Below are positions 19,472 through 30,514 of a stretch of 64,000 nucleotides of DNA, piece after piece. The notes under the pieces were generated by a model. It made no database searches. It saw only the letters and a program-made list of their open reading frames with translations, and was not told the origin of the DNA. Source of the stretch: Youhaiella tibetensis (GTDB taxonomy: Bacteria; Pseudomonadota; Alphaproteobacteria; Rhizobiales; Devosiaceae); assembly GCF_008000755.1 (NCBI RefSeq), contig NZ_CP041690.1:3870001-3934000 (forward strand). Direction: 5' to 3'. Positions within the stretch are counted from its first letter, which is position 1. Each line of letters opens with the position of its first letter. The translations under genes were made by a program, and so were the position numbers.

Positions 19472-19879
19472 CTAAAGCAGATCGCAAAGTGGCGCGATCA
19501 GCGGCTCGTCGGCCGGAGGCATGGGGTAGTCGCGAAGGGCCTGCGGGCGAACCCACTTGAGGGCCGAATGCTCCTTAGCCTGCGGAAATCCCTGCCATTT
19601 CCGGCACACGTAAAGTGGCATCAAGAGGTGAAAATTCTCATAAGAGTGACTAGCGAATGTTAACGGAGCCAGGCACGCGCTCTTGGTCTCGATGCCCAGT
19701 TCCTCGCGCAACTCGCGAATGAGCGCCTCCTCGGGCCCCTCCCCGGGCTCGAGCTTGCCGCCGGGAAATTCCCACAGGCCCGCCAGGTTCTTGCCCTGCG
19801 GACGCTGCGCGATGAGCACGCGCCGGTCGGCGTCGACCAGCGCGCAGGCGACCACCAGCAGGATGGATTTCTCACTCAA
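19472..19879 (-). CDS. mutT: Nudix hydrolase, MutT-like 8-oxo-dGTP diphosphatase
   Basis: The 135 residues contain a full Nudix box (G-x5-E-x7-REL-REELGI, in [18 protein letters not shown] and following) and the preceding LWEFPGGK typical of MutT. It hydrolyses oxidised nucleotides to prevent A:T to C:G transversions. The start is TTG at 19879, overlapping the argJ stop as TTGA, so translation is probably coupled to argJ. The argJ-mutT linkage is common in Rhizobiales. Confidence 0.92.
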   Translation of the reverse strand: MSEKSILLVVACALVDADRRVLIAQRPQGKNLAGLWEFPGGKLEPGEGPEEALIRELREELGIETKSACLAPLTFASHSYENFHLLMPLYVCRKWQGFPQAKEHSALKWVRPQALRDYPMPPADEPLIAPLCDLL

Positions 19880-21117
19880 CTGCGGTAATCGCCGTTAATG
19901 GCGATGTAGCCATGGGTGAGATCGCAGGTGTAGACCGTGGCGCGCCCTTCCCCGAGCCCGAGCGCCACCCCGATTTCGAGGTCTTCCTGGCGCATATAGG
20001 CCGAGGTCGCCGCCTCGTCATAGCCGGGCGAGCGCTCGCCCTGCTCGGCCACCACCAGATCGCCGAAGCGGATGGAGAGCCGGTCGCGATCGGCCGGCTC
20101 GCCGGCCTTGCCGACAGCCATCACCACGCGCCCCCAATTGGCGTCCCCGCCGGCAATGGCGGTCTTGACCAGCGGCGAGTCGGCGATCGACTTGGCGATA
20201 CGGAAGGCACTCTCGTCGCTGGTGGCGCCCTCGACATTGACCGTCACGAACTTTGTGGCGCCTTCCCCGTCGCGCACCACCAGCATGGCCAGTTCATAAA
20301 GCACGTCGCCCAGCGCCTCGCCGAACACCGCCGCGCGCGGATCCTCGACACTCTCGATCGGGGCCACGCCGCGCTCGGCCGCCTTGCCGGTGGCAAAGGC
20401 CATGAGCGTGTCCGAGGTCGAGGTATCGCTGTCCACGGTGATGGAATTGAAGCTCGGACGCACCTGCTCGGCGAGCAGGGACTGGAGCACCGGCGCAGCG
20501 ATCGCGGCATCGGTGAAGACGAAGGAGAGCATGGTCGCCATGTCGGGGGCGATCATGCCCGAACCCTTGGCAATGCCGGAGATCACCACCTCGACGCCGT
20601 CGATCTCGACGGTGGCGGTGGCCACCTTGGGGAAGGTGTCGGTCGTCATGATGGCCTTTGCCGGATCCATCCACGGGGAGGAGACCAGCCGCCCGGCCAG
20701 ATTATCGAGCACGCCCTCGAACTTGGAGGCGTCGAGCGGCTCGCCGATGACCCCGGTCGAGGCGAGGAAGATCTCGCCGGTCCCGCACCCGAGCGCCCTG
20801 GCGGCGATCTCGGCGGTCTTCTGGACGCTCTCGCGCCCCTTGCTGCCAGTGAAGGCATTGGCATTGCCTGAATTGACCACCAGGCCCCGCGCGGCGCCGC
20901 CGCCCAGGTTCTGCCGGCACCAGTCGACGGCCGCCGACGGGCACTTGGAGCGCGTGAAGACCCCGGCCACGCTGGTGCCCGGGTCGAGCGCGACCAGCAG
21001 CACGTCGGTGCGGTTCTTGTACTTGATCCCGGCCTCGGCCGTCGCAAAGCGCGCGCCCGGCACTTCCGGCAATTCGGGGTAGGTCTTGGGCGCGAGAGGC
21101 GAAACGGGATGGGCCAT
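19876..21117 (-). CDS. argJ: Bifunctional ornithine acetyltransferase/N-acetylglutamate synthase
   Basis: Recycles the acetyl group from N-acetylornithine to glutamate in arginine synthesis. The 413 residues contain the self-cleavage motif [10 protein letters not shown] (cut between Ala and Thr, giving alpha and beta chains) and the early [17 protein letters not shown] pattern. The ATG at 21117 is preferred to an upstream start at 21180, whose extra residues lack homology. Elsewhere argJ usually lies next to the PPIase and secA; here a TetR/membrane-protein pair lies between them. Confidence 0.96.
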   Translation of the reverse strand: MAHPVSPLAPKTYPELPEVPGARFATAEAGIKYKNRTDVLLVALDPGTSVAGVFTRSKCPSAAVDWCRQNLGGGAARGLVVNSGNANAFTGSKGRESVQKTAEIAARALGCGTGEIFLASTGVIGEPLDASKFEGVLDNLAGRLVSSPWMDPAKAIMTTDTFPKVATATVEIDGVEVVISGIAKGSGMIAPDMATMLSFVFTDAAIAAPVLQSLLAEQVRPSFNSITVDSDTSTSDTLMAFATGKAAERGVAPIESVEDPRAAVFGEALGDVLYELAMLVVRDGEGATKFVTVNVEGATSDESAFRIAKSIADSPLVKTAIAGGDANWGRVVMAVGKAGEPADRDRLSIRFGDLVVAEQGERSPGYDEAATSAYMRQEDLEIGVALGLGEGRATVYTCDLTHGYIAINGDYRS

Positions 21118-21185
21118 GGCAAAGTCCTGGAGTGGCGCGTCGTTGCGATCCCGTTTGCCCCAAGCCGGGCCCGAGCGCAAGCGGG

Positions 21186-21464
21186 TTAGCGCGCCGGTCG
21201 CGGCAGGCGGGCGACGAACCAGCCCAGATGCTTCTGGATGGCCGGCGCCACCACGAACACGATCGAGGACACCATGATCGGGGCGATGACGAGAGTGCGC
21301 TGCCAGGTGGTCCAGTTCTCGGTGAGCGGCATCACCACATAGAGGAGGGCGGTGATGAGCGGATAGACCGCCAGGACCATGACGAGCGCCAGGCGCAGCT
21401 TGGACGGATTTGGACGGACGGCGGCAGGCGCAGCGGCGCCGGCATTGAGGGAGACAGTGGTCAT
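21186..21464 (-). CDS. Small two-helix membrane protein under TetR control
   Basis: The 92 residues have a short polar Ala/Pro-rich start and two hydrophobic helices ([20 protein letters not shown] and [20 protein letters not shown]). This hairpin, with a charged end, resembles the membrane tail found on some antibiotic-biosynthesis-monooxygenase-like proteins, but the ABM domain itself is absent. The function is unknown. The ATG at 21464 is chosen over 21476 because GGAGG lies six bases upstream. It is divergent from the tetR gene, with two palindromes in the shared promoter region. Confidence 0.75.
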   Translation of the reverse strand: MTTVSLNAGAAAPAAVRPNPSKLRLALVMVLAVYPLITALLYVVMPLTENWTTWQRTLVIAPIMVSSIVFVVAPAIQKHLGWFVARLPRPAR

Positions 21465-21477
21465 TGCGACCTCCATT

Positions 21478-21518
21478 GAAACGGTACGTTTCGTTATATA
21501 TCGAAACGGGCCGTATCG
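21478..21518. promoter_or_regulatory. Double TetR-type operator
   Basis: Two related palindromes lie 9 bp apart in the divergent promoter: GAAACGGTACGTTTC (21478-21492, perfect arms around GTA) and CGAAACGGGCCGTATCG (21502-21518, one mismatch). They share the half-site CGAAACGG-type core. They are likely binding sites for the adjacent TetR protein, blocking both genes. Confidence 0.75.
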
Positions 21519-21567
21519 TTCAAGTAGGGTTCATGCTAGAAGTGCGCGAAAAGGAAAGGACGCAGGC

Positions 21568-22167
21568 ATGGCCAGCAACAAGGCACCCGAGCGCCGCGCC
21601 TCGATCGGCGCCCAGCGCAACCCGGCGAGCGAAGAAGCCATCCTCACCGCCGCCGCCGAAATCCTCGCCGAAGGCGGGTTCGGCGCCTTCTCGATCGAAG
21701 CGGTGGCGCGGCGCGCCAAGGCCGGCAAACCCACCATCTACCGCTGGTGGCCCTCCAAGGCCGCCCTGCTGCTCGACGTCTACCAGCGCCAGAAGACTTT
21801 TGACGCCCAGCCCGACACCGGCGATGTCGAACGCGATCTGGCGATCTTCCTCAAGAGCCTCCTCTCCTTTTGGGCCGAAGGCCCGCAGGGCAACATCTTC
21901 CGCTCCATCATCGCCGAGGCGCAATCGGACCCGGCCGCCGAAAAGGCGCTGTCCGACTACGCCGCCGACCGGCGCATCCACACCGGAGAGATTATCCGGC
22001 GCGCCCAGGAGCGTGGACAAGTTCCCGCCGAAACCGACGCATCCCTGCTTGCCGAGACCATCGCCGGCTTCGCCTGGGGCCGTTTGCTCACCGGAAATGC
22101 AAACAGCCCGCCCGAGGAACTCGAGCGGGCCGTCCATCAGATGGTGGCGGGAATTATCCGGCCTTAG
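21568..22167 (+). CDS. TetR/AcrR family transcriptional regulator
   Basis: Repressor of 199 residues with an N-terminal helix-turn-helix (residues 20-68: SEEAILTAAAEILAEGGFGA, then AGKPTIYRWWPSKAALL) and a helical ligand-binding C-terminal domain with the TetR_C_11-like pattern. The ATG at 21568 follows AAGGAAAGGA. It is divergent from the two-helix membrane protein over a double operator, so autoregulation and control of that gene are expected. Its stop interlocks with that of the convergent PPIase gene at 22164-22167. Confidence 0.92.
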   Translation: MASNKAPERRASIGAQRNPASEEAILTAAAEILAEGGFGAFSIEAVARRAKAGKPTIYRWWPSKAALLLDVYQRQKTFDAQPDTGDVERDLAIFLKSLLSFWAEGPQGNIFRSIIAEAQSDPAAEKALSDYAADRRIHTGEIIRRAQERGQVPAETDASLLAETIAGFAWGRLLTGNANSPPEELERAVHQMVAGIIRP

Positions 22168-23108
22168 TTGGGCGCGGCTTCTTCGGCCTGCTGGGACTGC
22201 TGCTTGACGGCATCGGCCAGAGCAGCGTCGGGGATATCGATCTTGACGCCCTGCTTGAGCGCGGCGATGGCGTCATCGAAGCTCTTGAACATGAGCTGCT
22301 GCTGGAGCTGCGGCCCGATCTGCTCGATGGTCGGGGGCGCCGACTTGCGCTTCTCCTCGACCTTGATGATGTGCCAACCGAACTGGCTCTGCACCGGATC
22401 GGAAATCTGGCCGGGCTCGAGCTTGAAGGCGGCGTCTTCGAACGGCTTGACCATCTGGCCGGCCGAGAAAAAGCCGAGGTCGCCCCCGTTCTGCTTGGCG
22501 GACGGGTCGATCGACTTGGACTTGGCCAGTTCCTCGAACGAGGCGCCGCCATCGAGTTCCTTCTTGATCGCCTTGGCGTCTTCTTCCGAGCTCACCAGGA
22601 TATGGCGGGCATGCACCTGATCCTGCGGCTTGAAGTCGGCGACGTATTTGTCATAGGCGGTCTTGACCGCTTCCGGGGTGACGGCGGTCGTCACCTTCTC
22701 GGCGAAATAGGCGCGGCGCAGCGCGCGCTCCTCGAGATAGGCCAGGCGACGCTTGAAAATGTCGGTCTGGTCCATGCCCGCGTCCTTGGCGGCCTTGGCC
22801 ATCACTTTCATGTCAATCAGCACGGTCAGCAGGAAAGCCTTGCGCTGATCGGGCGGAACATTGGCCAATTCCTGGGCGAGATCTTCGCTCGCAAAGGAAA
22901 TATCGGCCTCGGTAATGGTGTCGTCACCCACCTTGGCAACCACCGTGTCGGGGGTCGGCGCTGCAGGCTGGGCGGTGGCCGCGGCATTGGCGGCGGCGTC
23001 CTGCGCCATCGCGCTCATGGGCGCGAAAATCAAGGCAGTTCCGAGCATCAGCACCCCGCCCAGTCGGGCGATCGGCGAGACGGCACGGGAAGGGGTGCGG
23101 TCGGTCAT
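22164..23108 (-). CDS. Periplasmic parvulin-type peptidyl-prolyl isomerase
   Basis: Exported folding catalyst of 314 residues. It has a signal peptide ending APMSAMA|QDAAAN, a SurA-like N-terminal helical segment, a parvulin domain (about residues 170-265, HARHILVSSEEDAKAIKKEL to FGWHIIKVEEKR), and a Gln/Ala-rich tail. It probably assists outer-membrane or periplasmic protein folding. The ATG at 23108 gives a proper signal peptide; the frame runs further upstream without meaning. It is divergent from secA, a common alphaproteobacterial pairing. Confidence 0.92.
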   Translation of the reverse strand: MTDRTPSRAVSPIARLGGVLMLGTALIFAPMSAMAQDAAANAAATAQPAAPTPDTVVAKVGDDTITEADISFASEDLAQELANVPPDQRKAFLLTVLIDMKVMAKAAKDAGMDQTDIFKRRLAYLEERALRRAYFAEKVTTAVTPEAVKTAYDKYVADFKPQDQVHARHILVSSEEDAKAIKKELDGGASFEELAKSKSIDPSAKQNGGDLGFFSAGQMVKPFEDAAFKLEPGQISDPVQSQFGWHIIKVEEKRKSAPPTIEQIGPQLQQQLMFKSFDDAIAALKQGVKIDIPDAALADAVKQQSQQAEEAAPN

Positions 23109-23184
23109 AATCAATACAGTCTCCTTGAGCCGCGCGCGGCCCTCGACGGCGCGAAGGCGCTTGGTTTGGCCCATTTTGGCCAAG

Positions 23185-23213
23185 TTGACAAGACAAAGCC
23201 CCGCTCTTACATG
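23185..23213 (+). promoter_or_regulatory. secA: Sigma-70-type promoter of secA
   Basis: TTGACA, 17-bp spacer, TACATG. This near-consensus promoter lies about 108 bp before the secA ATG. Confidence 0.65.
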
Positions 23214-23320
23214 TCTCGACGCTTCTATGGAGCCTGGACGGGGCGGAAACCTGGGGCCTTAATGGCCCGCAACGAACACTGCGACGCAACCGCCGCACAT
23301 CAGTTAAAGGATCAAGAGCA

Positions 23321-26068
<2,748 letters not shown>

Positions 26069-26074
26069 GATCAG

Positions 26075-26100
26075 GGGCCGCCTTCGGGCGGCCCTTTTCG
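26075..26100 (+). terminator. Rho-independent terminator of secA
   Basis: GGGCCGCC, loop TTCG, GGCGGCCC, then TTTTCGTTT. It is a perfect 8-bp stem with a stable tetraloop, just after the stop. Confidence 0.9.
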
Positions 26101-26545
26101 TTTAGGCGCGCCGAAACGCCGGCTCGGATCGCTCCGGTCGGTTTCGGGGTGGTTCATTGGCGGCTCGGGGCGAGGTTTGCCTCAAGTCTATGGGTGCTAG
26201 CGGTAATGCGAGGCATCGCCTCGCCCCTTGAGCGTTTGGGGTTTCTACAAGCCCGTCCACGCAAGTTGCCCGCGAGCGCACTCCGGGCCGGTCACGTCAC
26301 ACTTAGGCCGTAAGCCCAGGCGCCCCCAGGCTTCCCCCAACTCCCAGATCCTGGCGGCAGGGCAAGGGACGCGTGAGCTCCTCACGTCCCCAGTCCTGAC
26401 GCCAGCCGCCGCAGCACCGCGTACCGTGCCTCGCCGTTGGCGGAGGGATCGGGAAAGTATGCGGGAGGGGTGGTGCGCGGGGATAAGTGTTTTGAGCTTT
26501 GTCGAGATTGGGGTGGTTTCCTGATCTCGCCGCCCACCTTCCTTG

Positions 26546-26629
26546 TCTTCCCCGGCGCAGGCCGGGGTCCAGTTTCACTGCCTCGGGGTGGGGATAGATT
26601 TCCTGGACCCCGACCTCTGCCAGGGAAGA
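26546..26629. repeat. Fold-back palindromic element (inverted 27-bp arms)
   Basis: The left arm 26546-26572 (TCTTCCCCGGCGCAGG, then CCGGGGTCCAG) is matched in reverse complement by 26603-26629 with 4 differences in 27. Each arm also contains its own CCCCGG-type palindrome. The layout resembles REP/BIME pairs; similar CTGGACCCCGG-type repeats are widespread in alphaproteobacterial genomes. Confidence 0.75.
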
Positions 26630-26696
26630 TGGATTGGGGTGGCCGGGAGATCTCGGGGATACGTGAGCGCGCGTGGGGGGACGTATTAGCCGGCAG

Positions 26697-26883
26697 CTCT
26701 CCCTCCCCCTTGTGAGGGTGAAGAGCGGTTTGCGTCAGCAAACGCCAAACTCCGGTGGAGCTTGGCGAGCGATGAACGCGCTGAGCCATGCGAAGCGCCG
26801 GTAGGAACAAGGGTGGGGGTAACCCAACCTCGGTGTCTCTGGCCCACCCCCACCCTCGATCCCTCCCCACAAGGGGGAGGGAG
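26697..26883. repeat. CCCTCCCC-family intergenic repeat, inverted pair 1
   Basis: The left copy (26697-26730) contains CTCCCTCCCCCTTGTGAGGG. The right copy (about 26846-26883) is in the opposite orientation, with CCCTCCCCACAAGGGGGAGGG split around CACAAG. Both are palindromic at their core. The same family occurs near 34.6, 39.5 and 41.8 kb. Confidence 0.8.
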
Positions 26884-26956
26884 GCGATGGGGTTGGGGCG
26901 GCACTGGCACGCGGGGGCTGGGGTGGCGCGCAGGCGCCGGGCAGCGCCCCCACCCC

Positions 26957-28006
26957 TCAGCTCTTGGCGGCGGGGATGGGGGCAGTGGCGTCGAGGCTGG
27001 CCTGGGCGGGTTGCTGGCCGAAGAGGTTGCCGATGTTGGAGCCGATGCCGTTGAAGAAGCCACCGATGGCTTCGCCGCGAGCCTTGGCGGCGGCCTGGGA
27101 GGCGGCGTCGCGTTCGGCGGCAGCGGCGGCGGCGCTTTCCTTCTTGTCGACATAGGCGACTTCGGTCTGGAACACCGCCTCGTCGGCCGCCTGCTTGGCC
27201 TTGATGGCGGCGAGCATGGTGGCGTCCTGGTTGAGCGGCGGGCAGGCCGCGACCGGATCGAGCGGCACTCCGCCGGGGCCGGTGGCGTTAAAGACGTAGC
27301 GGCGCCCGCACACGTCCCACTTGGGCGGCACCTTGGCGATCTCGAACTGGTCGTACCCTTCCTTAATGTTCTTCCAGAAATCGAGGTTGGGGCTCTTGCT
27401 CTGCTTGGCCAGGTTCTGCGGCGTCATGTGGAACGGGAAGATCTGGAGCTGGAAGCTCGGATTGCCGCCCTTGAAGGTCTCGCGCGCCAGGGCATAGATC
27501 TCGGCGATACCCTCGTCGGTCATGGCGTAGCACCCGCGCGAGGAGCAATCGCCATGCACCATCAGGTCCGAGCCGGTGCGCCCGTAGGCGCGGTCGAACT
27601 TGTTGGGAAAGCCGGTGTTGAAGGCCAGGTAGTAGTTGGAATTCGGGTTCATCAGGCCCGGCGTGATCGTATAGAAGCCTTCCGGGCTCTGCCGGTCGCC
27701 TTCCTTGATCTTGGGACCGAGATCGCCCGAATAGGCGCAGATCTCATAGGACTTGAAGAGACGGAAATCGCCCGCCGAGGTCTGCTTCCAGACTTCGAGC
27801 TCGGAAGTGTCCTTAAAGATTCGCACCATCATGGGCGCCCCCGGGGAGGAGCCCATCGAGGCCAGCTTGGCGACCGCCGCGCTGGTGAGCGGACGGTTGG
27901 CCTTGGCATTGCCCTTGCCGATGAATCCACCGCAGCCGGAAAGGGTTACGGCAACCCCAACCAGTACGATCGCGGCGGCGAGCTTACGGAAAAGACCAGT
28001 CGACAA
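26957..28006 (-). CDS. L,D-transpeptidase family lipoprotein (YafK-like)
   Basis: Predicted lipoprotein of 349 residues: the N-terminal helix ends in the lipobox TLSGC (Cys about residue 25). The YkuD/L,D-transpeptidase domain (about 60-215) keeps the catalytic motif VHGDCSSRGCYAM, where the final Cys is the nucleophile. The C-terminal third is Ala/Lys-rich, includes AYVDKKESAAAAAAERDA, and is probably a coiled or disordered region. Such enzymes make or trim 3-3 cross-links, or release lipoproteins from peptidoglycan. It is transcribed towards the repeat region and ends convergent to secA. Confidence 0.9.
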   Translation of the reverse strand: MSTGLFRKLAAAIVLVGVAVTLSGCGGFIGKGNAKANRPLTSAAVAKLASMGSSPGAPMMVRIFKDTSELEVWKQTSAGDFRLFKSYEICAYSGDLGPKIKEGDRQSPEGFYTITPGLMNPNSNYYLAFNTGFPNKFDRAYGRTGSDLMVHGDCSSRGCYAMTDEGIAEIYALARETFKGGNPSFQLQIFPFHMTPQNLAKQSKSPNLDFWKNIKEGYDQFEIAKVPPKWDVCGRRYVFNATGPGGVPLDPVAACPPLNQDATMLAAIKAKQAADEAVFQTEVAYVDKKESAAAAAAERDAASQAAAKARGEAIGGFFNGIGSNIGNLFGQQPAQASLDATAPIPAAKS

Positions 28007-28106
28007 TTTCTAGAACTACCCGAGTAGAATTTGGTTTTTCTAAACTAAACGGGCTTGGTTACGCCCCCGTAACCCCGCACGGTAAACAGACACTTACCAA
28101 AGAAAT

Positions 28107-28126
28107 CGGGGCCCCTAAAGGCCCCG
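28107..28126 (-). terminator. Rho-independent terminator of accA
   Basis: Minus strand: CGGGGCC, six-base loop, GGCCCCG, then ATTTCTTT. It lies seven bases beyond the accA stop. Confidence 0.75.
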
Positions 28127-28132
28127 TTTCGA

Positions 28133-29089
28133 TCAACTCAGATGCGTGCCGATGGCGAGGAATTTCTCGCGCCGCTGCTCACGCAACTCGAGCCGCCCCT
28201 TGCCCTCGAAATCCTTGAGGAACTTGGCGATGGCATCGCGCGTGGAGCCCATCACTTCCTCGGCGTGACGGTGGGCGCCGCCCGCCGGCTCGGGGATGAT
28301 CGCATCGATCACGCCGAACCCGAGCAGGTCCTGGGCGGTGATGCGCATGTTGTTGGCCGCGTCCTGCGCCTTGGCGGCATCGCGCCACAGGATCGAGGCG
28401 CCGCCCTCCGGCGAGATCACGGTATAGACGGCATTCTCGAGCATGAGCACGCGATTGGCCGTCGCCAGCGCGATGGCGCCGCCCGAGCCGCCTTCCCCGA
28501 TGATGATCGAAAGATTGGGCACGCCCAGCTCGAGGCTCTTTTCGGTCGAACGCGCGATGGCCTCGGCCTGGCCGCGCTCCTCGGCTCCGATGCCCGGATA
28601 GGCGCCGGCCGTATCCACGAACGAGATCACCGGCAGGTTGAACCGGTCGGCCATGTCCATGATGCGCACGGCCTTGCGATAGCCTTCCGGACGCGCCATG
28701 CCGAAATTGTGCTTGAGGCGGGTCTCGGTGGTCGAACCCTTCTCGTTGCCCATCACAGCCACCGGCACGCCGTTGATGCGCCCGACCCCGGCAATGATGG
28801 CGGCGTCCTCGGCGAACTTGCGGTCACCCGCCAGCGGCTGCCACTCGGTGACCAGGCGCTTGATATAATCGGAGAAATGCGGGCGCTGCGGATGGCGCGC
28901 CACCTGCGTGCGCTGCCAGGGGGTCAGCTTCTTGTAGATATCGACCAGCGCCTCGTCGGCACGGGCGGAAAGCCGATTGACCTCTTCGTCGATGGAGACC
29001 GCCTGGTCGGTCTGCGCCAGCGATTTCAGTTCGGCGATCTTGCCTTCGAGATCGGCGACCGGCTTTTCAAAGTCGAGATAGGATTGCAT
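28133..29089 (-). CDS. accA: Acetyl-CoA carboxylase carboxyltransferase subunit alpha
   Basis: Transfers carboxyl from biotin to acetyl-CoA to make malonyl-CoA, the first step of fatty-acid synthesis, in complex with AccD. Full-length AccA of 318 residues: N-terminal MQSYLDFEKPVADLEGKI, then RPHFSDYIKRL, GDRKFAEDAAIIAGVGRI, and the oxyanion-binding IIGEGGSGGAIALA. It lies downstream of xerD on the same strand with a 118-bp gap and has its own terminator. Confidence 0.97.
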   Translation of the reverse strand: MQSYLDFEKPVADLEGKIAELKSLAQTDQAVSIDEEVNRLSARADEALVDIYKKLTPWQRTQVARHPQRPHFSDYIKRLVTEWQPLAGDRKFAEDAAIIAGVGRINGVPVAVMGNEKGSTTETRLKHNFGMARPEGYRKAVRIMDMADRFNLPVISFVDTAGAYPGIGAEERGQAEAIARSTEKSLELGVPNLSIIIGEGGSGGAIALATANRVLMLENAVYTVISPEGGASILWRDAAKAQDAANNMRITAQDLLGFGVIDAIIPEPAGGAHRHAEEVMGSTRDAIAKFLKDFEGKGRLELREQRREKFLAIGTHLS

Positions 29090-29207
29090 CCACCAGCCCG
29101 GTTGGGTTGTCGTATCGTTGGGCGGAGCCTGTCGCGCCCTAAAGTGGCCGCAAAGTGGCGATGCGACCCTCCCGAGTCAAGTCGCTCACCAGAAATGCCT
29201 GCCATGC

Positions 29208-30110
29208 TTAATCGTCGGCGAGCGGATGTTGGGTCTCAACCAGGCTCCGCAGCTTGTCGTCGAGCACATGCGTATAGATCTGGGTGGTCGAGATATCGGC
29301 ATGTCCGAGCAGCGTCTGCACCACCCGCAGGTCGGCGCCTCCTGCGAGCAGGTGGCTGGCAAAGGCGTGCCGCAGCACGTGCGGGGTGACGCGCGCCGCC
29401 CCCACGCCCGCCCTGCCCGCCAGCCCCTTCAGGTCGCGCGCGAACACCTGCCGGCTCAGATGCCCTTCCTCGCCATTGGCGGGAAACAGGAAGAGGCCGG
29501 GCTCGAGCGTGGCGAGATAGGACTTGATGGCGTCGCGCGCCCGGTCGTTGACCGGCACGATGCGCTCCTTGCCGCCCTTGCCGCGGATGGTGAGGTAGGT
29601 GGCGTCGCGCATGACGGCGGCGCGCCTGAGGCCGACCAGTTCGGAAACGCGCATGCCGGTGGCATAGAGCAGCTCGAGCAACACATAGAGCCGCAGCGCC
29701 GCGGGCGTCCCCTCCCGGTTCGCCTCCGCCTCGGCCAGCGAGAGCAGCCGGTCGATCTCGGCGACCGAGAGCACCTTTGGCAGGCCGCGACGCGCCTTGG
29801 GGCTCGAAACGATGCGGGTCGGATCGTCCGGGCGGATGGCGTCGGCGGTCAGGAACTTGTGGAACTGGCGAATGGCGCTCAGTTTTCGCGCGCTCGATGA
29901 CGCCGAAAGGCCGGCGGCCTCCAGGCTTGCCACGAAGCCGACTACGTCCTCGCGCGAGGCGTTCGAGAGGCTGACTCCCTTGCTGGCAAGCGCGGCCGCA
30001 TAATCGGTGAGATCGCGCCGATAGGCGGCGATGGTGTTGGCCGCCGCCCCGCGCTCGGCACTCATCATTTCGAGAAAGGCATCGATCAGATGCCCTTCGA
30101 TCCGGCTCAT
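29208..30110 (-). CDS. xerD: Site-specific tyrosine recombinase XerD
   Basis: Resolves chromosome dimers at dif with XerC. The 300 residues comprise an N-terminal SAM-like core-binding domain and a catalytic domain with the full set R (ATGMRVSEL), K (IRGKGGKERIV), HxxR (TPHVLRHAFASHLL), H (LLGHADISTTQ) and nucleophile Y (IYTHV). Its length and its place among housekeeping genes argue for XerD and against a phage or island integrase. It overlaps the upstream small gene by 4 bp (ATGA). Confidence 0.93.
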   Translation of the reverse strand: MSRIEGHLIDAFLEMMSAERGAAANTIAAYRRDLTDYAAALASKGVSLSNASREDVVGFVASLEAAGLSASSSARKLSAIRQFHKFLTADAIRPDDPTRIVSSPKARRGLPKVLSVAEIDRLLSLAEAEANREGTPAALRLYVLLELLYATGMRVSELVGLRRAAVMRDATYLTIRGKGGKERIVPVNDRARDAIKSYLATLEPGLFLFPANGEEGHLSRQVFARDLKGLAGRAGVGAARVTPHVLRHAFASHLLAGGADLRVVQTLLGHADISTTQIYTHVLDDKLRSLVETQHPLADD

Positions 30111-30376
30111 TCGGGGGCGCCCGGCTCGACCAGCGGCGCCTCCTCAGCGCTCGGCGCGCTGGTGGTGACCGGCACGGGCGCGGCGGCCGGCAGGGACGAG
30201 GTCACCTGCGCATCGGGTAGGCGCACCGGCTGTTGCGCCATCAGGTCGCGCGCCGGGATGCGCACGGTGATATCCTTTTCGCCCGGATCGACCATGACGG
30301 TGAGCGCGAACATCGCCGCATAACCGAGGCCGACGAGGAACAGGAGGGCGATGACGAGGCGGATCAGTGAGGGCAT
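30107..30376 (-). CDS. Small single-pass membrane protein upstream of xerD
   Basis: The 89 residues contain one N-terminal transmembrane helix (LIRLVIALLFLVGLGYAAMF, residues 4-23), a short basic/acidic patch (DPGEKDITVRIPARDL), and a Pro/Ala/Glu-rich tail that probably reaches the periplasm. The DPGEKDITVRIPARDL stretch is the sort of conserved patch seen in small Rhizobiales proteins at this position. The function is unknown. Its stop overlaps the xerD start (ATGA), so the two are translationally coupled. It is divergent from aroK. Confidence 0.8.
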   Translation of the reverse strand: MPSLIRLVIALLFLVGLGYAAMFALTVMVDPGEKDITVRIPARDLMAQQPVRLPDAQVTSSLPAAAPVPVTTSAPSAEEAPLVEPGAPE

Positions 30377-30514
30377 GGATGCACTATGCAGACCAAGTTC
30401 TAATGAATCTTCCTCTTTTTGGAGGGGTGGATCAAGGGCCGACCCCGCCTCGCGCCTTGACAAGTGATCCGCGCAAGGCTTGAACCGCCAGGCGTTTTTC
30501 TCCACCGGAGCGGT

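Larger units (their letters stand above)
26104..26956. other. Gene-free repeat-rich intergenic region
   Basis: About 850 bp with no believable gene: the open frames through it are Pro/Arg/Gly-rich and change identity in every frame. It contains a fold-back element (26546-26629) and an inverted pair of CCCTCCCC-type repeats (26697-26883). A further imperfect inverted repeat lies around 26366-26392 (GGGACG..GTGAG against CTCACGTCCC). It looks like a landing site for palindromic repeats between convergent genes. Confidence 0.7.

Noticed and set aside
26382-26953. Open frames in the 26-27 kb repeat region
   Set aside because: Pro/Ser/Arg-rich, different in every frame, and caused by the palindromic repeats.
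29208-30110. Tyrosine recombinase as the mark of an integrated island
   Set aside because: It matches chromosomal XerD in length and context (accA, aroKB), with no attachment-site repeats or foreign genes nearby.
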